The translations under genes and the position numbers were made by a program. DNA of 64,000 bases from Anaspis maculata (Eukaryota > Arthropoda > Insecta > Coleoptera > Scraptiidae). The stretch's first letter is position 1, and each line of letters opens with the position of its first letter. Where the stretch lies: NCBI GenBank assembly GCA_949128115.1, contig OX421966.1:61191416-61255415 (forward strand), given 5' to 3'. Under the pieces are notes generated by a model that ran no database searches, was not told the origin of the DNA, and saw only the letters and a list, made by a program, of their open reading frames with translations. Shown one piece after another: positions 60,234 through 64,000 of the stretch.

Positions 60234-60330
60234 ATGTAACAAGTACGCAAAATGAATCCTTAGCGGACGAATTCGCTTGTTCAGGGGCGGATGAGTTCGC
60301 TAAAGCATTTTGCGTACCTACGTGTTGCAT
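60234..60330. repeat. 97-bp palindrome with AGCGGAC-type motif
   Basis: TATGTAACAAGTACGCAAAATG and its near-inverse (CATTTTGCGTACCTACGTGTTGCATA) bracket TTAGCGGACGAATTCGC and GCGGATGAGTTCGCTAA. The motif GCAAAAT(G)..TTTAGCGRAC thus faces itself. A third, inverted copy is at 60733-60766, beyond the ORF at 60469. Confidence 0.75.
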
Positions 60331-60468
60331 ACAACTTTTTTTGGTATAAGCTCTCCAAACCCTCTTCAACTCCTTCAAGTAGTACCTAAGTATTAGCTGT
60401 TGTAGTTCAAGCAGGAATTTACATGAATTTCACTGATAATCACGCTGCGCTGGCTGAATTGTTGTGTT

Positions 60469-60696
60469 ATGGCAACCTATTTTATTATGATTAGCTTTCA
60501 AATCGAACAAAAAAAAATGGATAATGTTCCAATAGATATTTTAGAAAGAGCAAAGAACATTGTCCTCAATTTTCTTCCAGCAAAGTCTTGCGCGCAATAT
60601 GAGCGAGAATATGATTCATTCATCGATTGGAAAAAGAAAAATAGTGCGAATATTGTGAATGAAGATGTTGAATGGCATATTCCAATAAACAAATAA
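60469..60696 (+). CDS. Truncated Crypton-like tyrosine recombinase N-terminal region
   Basis: 75 codons. The core, ILERAKNIVLNFLPAKS then CAQYEREYDSFIDWKKKN and IVNEDV, resembles the N-terminal SAM-like, core-binding region of Crypton/KIAA1958-type tyrosine recombinases. Those usually read LP.KS...YE..Y..F..W......i.e.v.laYf. After NEDV the frame ends in EWHIPINK and a stop, so the LAYF continuation and the whole catalytic domain (R...HxxR...Y) are absent. The start may be at 60469, or at the second Met (60517), just before the conserved part; the first 16 residues look non-homologous. The ORF is flanked by a palindrome of AGCGGAC-type sites on the left and one inverted site on the right. It could be an internally deleted Crypton or a captured DNA-binding domain. 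Family call is from memory of the motif, hence moderate confidence. Confidence 0.5.
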   Translation: MATYFIMISFQIEQKKMDNVPIDILERAKNIVLNFLPAKSCAQYEREYDSFIDWKKKNSANIVNEDVEWHIPINK

Positions 60697-60732
60697 TTCA
60701 GTCCTCTAGAGTGTTGCCTAGTTACCTTTGAA

Positions 60733-60766
60733 GGACTAGTCCGCTAAAGACATATTTTGCGGACTC
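60733..60766 (-). repeat. Third copy of the AGCGGAC-type motif
   Basis: On the minus strand it reads GAGTCCGCAAAAT...TTTAGCGGACTAGTCC. It matches the left-hand site at 60241 (GTACGCAAAATG...TTAGCGGACGA) at most positions, which gives the 60234-60766 segment imperfect inverted ends. Confidence 0.6.
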
Positions 60767-61109
60767 AAAACAATTCACAAAATAACTATTTGGGCGTATA
60801 TCAAAAAAATTATTAACAATTTGTTGACCAGGCAAAGAATTTTTTTTTCTATAAGAATAAAATTGATATGACGAAAAATGTTATGATGGTCAAAAACAAA
60901 GTTGTTCAAGTCCTGTACGGTAGATAGGGTCGTACCAAACTACTGAATGGTGAATGGTAAAAGTTCTGACATCTTGAAATTTTGAGGGGCCCCCAGTCGC
61001 CTCCTCCAGGACAAATTTTTGAGTGCTGCGGGTCAAATCATTTGAAATTTTACGTAATCTACGTATGCCAAATTTCATTGCAGTATCACAAAATGCAGAA
61101 TCAAAAAGC

Positions 61110-61335
61110 GTACCGCTGGCGCTGCAACCAAATACGTATTGCTATATTTTTATCTTGAACCCCTTCGCCCCCACCCTACCCTACTTTAAAATTGCAAATA
61201 GCATTACCTGCCTTGTGATACACATATTTAACCTTCCAAAAATTCTCTTAATTGAGGAGCGAAGGGATTGAAAACAAAAATTCGGCTATATGTGTCCTAA
61301 GTACCCCTTGAAATAAAAATTAACCTGATTGATAA
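61110..61335. mobile_element. Small foldback remnant
   Basis: Arm sequence CTTGAACCCCTTCGCCCC, AAATTGCAAATAGCATTAC and CTTGTGATACACAT is homologous to the 14-kb and 35-kb foldbacks. The inverse end TGTCCTAAGTACCCCTTGAA...TAACCTGATT lies at about 61290-61325. The element is much shortened. Confidence 0.5.
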
Positions 61336-62200
61336 AAATTTGCTTTTTGTATTTTTATGTTTTGAGTACGCCATGGTAAAAAAAATCATGATGGCAAAAT
61401 GTACGCACCTCTTAATTTCACGGTCTGAAGGTTTGTAAAGATTGTGAAGAGGACTTCACTAAACTCAATGATAAATTCAATGGGGGCAAATACTGCCAGT
61501 TTTCTAGATGGCGTCGGTGTAGCTGGAGTACTTGAAAAATGACATATAAATGTCACCACGCTGTCAAAGTGGTGAAATTTATTCCATAAACCACGGACCT
61601 GTCATTGATTGAGGTTAAAACAAGGTTACAGCTAAAAATTGGAAAAACGCTCATCGAAAATATTGTTACAGATTTCGCGTTTGGGTTCTTTTATAATCGA
61701 GACTATCGTTTAAAACACACGTTTATTACTGCGTACTATTATTATCATCAATATTACACGTCAATTGTTATTCGCGCTTGAGTATATCGCCGATTACTTC
61801 TCGCTTTGTCGCTCTGGATTTCATTCCACATTTATCGCTGCATATGATTTCGCGACGAATCTCGTACAATCCAACACTTTCGGATACATTACCAGCGTGT
61901 TCTAGAAACAACGCCTCCGTCAATTGGGTAGATGTGTTCTACCGCCCTGTTTATGTCTCCATGTAATTTCGAACAGTGCAGAGTCTACGCGCATGCTCTC
62001 GAATGCACTAGAATTGCACGAGAGTTTCGCAACTCGTAAACACTGTGTTCGAACGGTCTAGAAGGACCGTGGGTGCTCTCGAATGCACGAAAGCCTCGGA
62101 ATTCGTAGCATTATTTTGCCTGAAATTTTGCTAAGATCATGTTCCTCGTTTCAAAATGACATTACAAAAATAGCACGCGCCTGTCTAGATGGTGCCTATT
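61336..62200. other. Mostly unassigned; weak retrotransposon trace
   Basis: On the minus strand, about 61850-61975 reads HGDINRAVEHIYPID. This resembles the C-terminal tail motif of some BEL/Gypsy integrases (NRAVQ.LYPLE), but nothing upstream supports it. A direct repeat GTGCTCTCGAATGCAC-like occurs at about 61992 and 62071. Confidence 0.25.
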
Positions 62201-62570
62201 CGCGATTTGAATTGATTTTTTCCGCCACAAGATGGCCTTCAAAGGCGGAATGCGTTTGAGAATGATTGATGGTTGCCATTGTTATGTCACTTTGATATCA
62301 TTGGCAGTTCGGTTGCCGCTACGCATTGGGCGCTTTCCATTTGAAACATTTTGTATCGGTTTGTGTCAGCTTGTGTGAGCTTGTGTCGGTGATACACAGC
62401 AACACAAATCAAATGGAACGCATTTGTGCCGATTTGTGCCGATTTGTGTCGACACAAGTCGACTTGTGTTGGTGAATGAAAAGCGCCCATTTCAATTCGC
62501 ATTCGGCAGTCATCTTGTAGCGGGAAAAATTATTTTAAATCTGTTCGCGATTTAAAATAATTTTTCCCAC
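62201..62570. mobile_element. Inverted-repeat element with a 163-bp MITE nested inside
   Basis: CGCGATTTGAATTGATTTTT then CCGCCACAAGATGGC (62201-62236) is mirrored at about 62508-62560 (CATCTTGTAGCGGGAAAAAT, GTTCGCGATTT). The right side also has a perfect 19-bp-arm hairpin, GGGAAAAATTATTTTAAAT, at 62522-62568. The loop holds a separate element, 62327-62489. Confidence 0.65.
62327..62489. mobile_element. 163-bp MITE
   Basis: Starts TGGGCGCTTTCCATTT and ends AATGAAAAGCGCCCA. Inside, TTGTGTCGG/GCCGATTTGTG words repeat directly and TTGTGTCGACACAAGTCGAC is a local palindrome. No target duplication is evident. The 71-codon minus-strand frame over it is a by-product. Confidence 0.75.
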
Positions 62571-62783
62571 AAAGCACAAAGTACAAGAAATTCCAATCGC
62601 TAATAATGCTTCCAATTTTGAAACACCATTACAGCCACTTCAGAGCCGCCTGGCAAGAAAAAATTTGGTATTCACTCCCATTGTTTTTTACCATCGCTAT
62701 GGTACCATCTTGGTAACCCTTTGTTTGTGCATCTTATTGGGTTATACGATACCCAGTCGAGTTACCTATGCGTTATACAGGTG

Positions 62784-63193
62784 GTTCTTAATACGAGGAC
62801 GCGAAATCCAGCGCGCTTTATGGAAATGCTCCAAAAGTGCCGGAAAAAGGTTGAAGGATGTGACATTTTTATTATTGAAGATATACCTACATACATGCGA
62901 AGGTCAAGTGGGGGGAGATCAATCCCTACCTCTATCTTCATTATTCGGAGGGATCATTGTAAACTATTTGAGTTAGGCTAGAGAGGATCTTTTTTTGAAC
63001 CATCTTTTTAAATTCCATTTATTCATTTATCCATTCAAAATTAAAGTTTACCACTGGTGATCCTCGTTCTGCGAGATACCTCAAACAAAAAATTTCAATT
63101 GCAATACAACGTGGGAATGCAGCTAGTGTTTTAGGTTCTCTTCGTTCCATTCCTTCTACTAAACTAGAAGAAATTTTTTATATTGTTACGTAG
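62784..63193 (+). pseudogene. Unidentified coding remnant in two blocks
   Basis: Two clean blocks in different frames. Block 1 (62784-62978) reads VLNTRTRNPARFMEMLQKCR, then IEDIPTYMRRSSGGRSIPTS, then IFIIRRDHCKLFELG and a stop. Block 2 (63047-63193) reads FTTGDPRSARYLKQKISIAI then QRGNAASVLGSLRSIP, then KLEEIFYIVT and a stop. Both have complex, protein-like composition unlike the surrounding repeats. An intron between them (AG at 63045-63046, GT at about 62955) does not join in frame, so I favour a broken gene or element ORF. I do not recognise the family. It ends 10 bp before the TCAGG run. Confidence 0.4.
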
Positions 63194-63202
63194 CACTTAC
63201 CT

Positions 63203-63252
63203 TCAGGTCAGGTCAGGTCAGGTCAGGTCAGGTCAGGTCAGGTCAGGTCAGG
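63203..63252 (+). repeat. (TCAGG)10 pentanucleotide repeat
   Basis: Fifty bases of perfect TCAGG units. TCAGG is an established telomeric repeat in many beetles, as a variant of the insect TTAGG. Here it lies directly at the 3' side of the Penelope-like RT, whose stop codon falls inside the run when read on the minus strand as (CCTGA)n. Confidence 0.98.
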
Positions 63253-64000
63253 TTGTTGTAGTTTTGAATTGGTTCTGAAGGAAATTATGATGTTCGGGTT
63301 TGTTCTTTGAAAAATGCTTGCGATCTTATAAGATGTTGAACCAAAGAAGGTTAAAGACCTGTAAGTTCTGTTTGATTCTGTAGAGATTATTTGTCTGCTT
63401 GTTGTGTATTTTGAAAGGAATTTATTGAATATTTTGTCAATAAATGAACGAGGGTAGCCATTATTGAGTCCTATTTGTTTTATTGTTCGATATTCGTTCT
63501 TAAAATCTTCTTTTGATAAAGGTATTTTGAAAAGTCTATTGAAATAACTGTTGAATGCCGCTTTTTTGGTTGAAGCAGGACTACATGAATCAAAAGGAAT
63601 GATCAGATCTGTTGTAGTACCTTTTCTGTAGATGTTAAAGTCCAGCTTATCGTTATTTCTTTTTATTTGTAGGTCTAAATAATTCAAACAGTTGTTTGTT
63701 TCTTTTTCAATTGTAAATTTGATATTTTGGTGTATATTGTTCATGTAACTCAGTAAATCGTTTAATTGATCATCGTTGCCTGAGAAGATAACTAAAATGT
63801 CATCTACATAACGTGTATAAAAGGAAATAAATTGTTTATAGGGATTGGTGTTGTTCATTATATGTGACATTTCTAACTTGTTCATGAAGATATCTGCTAA
63901 TAGGGGAGACAAATTAGAACCCATGGATAAACCTTTCTCTTGAATGTACGTTTTCTCATTAAATTTGAAATAATTTTGGCTCAACGAAAGACCTAACAGT
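63238..64000 (-). CDS. Penelope-like element reverse transcriptase (partial)
   Basis: An open frame runs off the right edge; the upstream codons stay open to 63999, so the apparent start near 63984 is not real. RT motifs in order: KGLSMGSNLSPLLADIFMNK, the catalytic box RYVDDILVIF, CLNYLDLQIKR, YRKGTTTDLI, KAAFNSYFNRLFKIP, NGYPRSFIDKIF and SYKIASIFQR..NIIISFRTN. The YRKgTtTD, S...K and NGYP blocks are specific to Penelope-like elements. The catalytic Asp pair is intact. In most arthropod Penelopes a GIY-YIG endonuclease follows; here the frame ends at LQQPDLT by running into the TCAGG repeat, so no endonuclease is present. The N-terminal RT fingers are outside the window. This is the only well-preserved protein segment in the window. 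Confidence 0.93.
   Translation of the reverse strand, partial: LLGLSLSQNYFKFNEKTYIQEKGLSMGSNLSPLLADIFMNKLEMSHIMNNTNPYKQFISFYTRYVDDILVIFSGNDDQLNDLLSYMNNIHQNIKFTIEKETNNCLNYLDLQIKRNNDKLDFNIYRKGTTTDLIIPFDSCSPASTKKAAFNSYFNRLFKIPLSKEDFKNEYRTIKQIGLNNGYPRSFIDKIFNKFLSKYTTSRQIISTESNRTYRSLTFFGSTSYKIASIFQRTNPNIIISFRTNSKLQQPDLT

Overview
This window is eukaryotic, AT-rich, repeat-dominated non-genic DNA. The elements point to an arthropod, most likely an insect: BEL/Pao and Ty3/Gypsy remnants, an APE-type LINE, a Penelope-like element, foldback MITEs and a TCAGG run, which is a known insect telomere-type unit. I cannot fix the order; hemipteran or beetle are both possible. No complete host gene was recognised. 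Every open frame but one is 154 codons or shorter. The exception is the Penelope-like reverse transcriptase that runs off the right edge.

Layout. 1-2.8 kb: no recognised gene. 2.8-6.3 kb: broken LTR retrotransposons (Gypsy integrase on +, Gypsy RT on -, BEL/Pao RT-RNase H on -) around a small palindrome. 6.5-7.1 kb: two minisatellites. 7.1-11.6 kb: mostly featureless, with one 94-bp palindromic MITE. 11.6-16.7 kb: one decayed LINE, split by two foldback insertions. 16.7-20.9 kb: mostly featureless, with a 135-bp MITE and one copy of a two-copy dispersed repeat. 20.9-26.0 kb: a decayed TCAAAATTC-type satellite holding a 190-bp hAT-like MITE with target duplication, then a second minisatellite. 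26.1-29.7 kb: one palindromic element inserted into the arm of another. 31.4-36.9 kb: a tRNA-derived SINE and a run of foldback elements. 39.5-40.9 kb: a foldback element with a second pair of termini at its centre. 44.2-49.7 kb: an AACGTT-rich decayed satellite split by more foldbacks. 51.6-53.0 kb: a 696-bp tandem duplication. 53.7-54.6 kb: a satellite of about 119 bp. 55.3-58.3 kb: a long inverted repeat enclosing a satellite that reads as in-register heat-shock elements. 59.8-61.3 kb: foldback remnants and a truncated Crypton-like recombinase ORF with its own inverted motif. 62.2-64 kb: nested MITEs, an unidentified coding remnant, (TCAGG)10 and the Penelope-like RT.

The recurring theme is a set of palindromic elements ending in TACAGGGTG/CACCCTGTA. 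They carry no transposase of their own, share internal modules and insert into one another. Many ORFs in the window are by-products of these palindromes or of satellites. The best candidates for something new are the heat-shock-element satellite, the Crypton-like ORF with repeated AGCGGAC sites, the Penelope/TCAGG junction and the palindrome superfamily.
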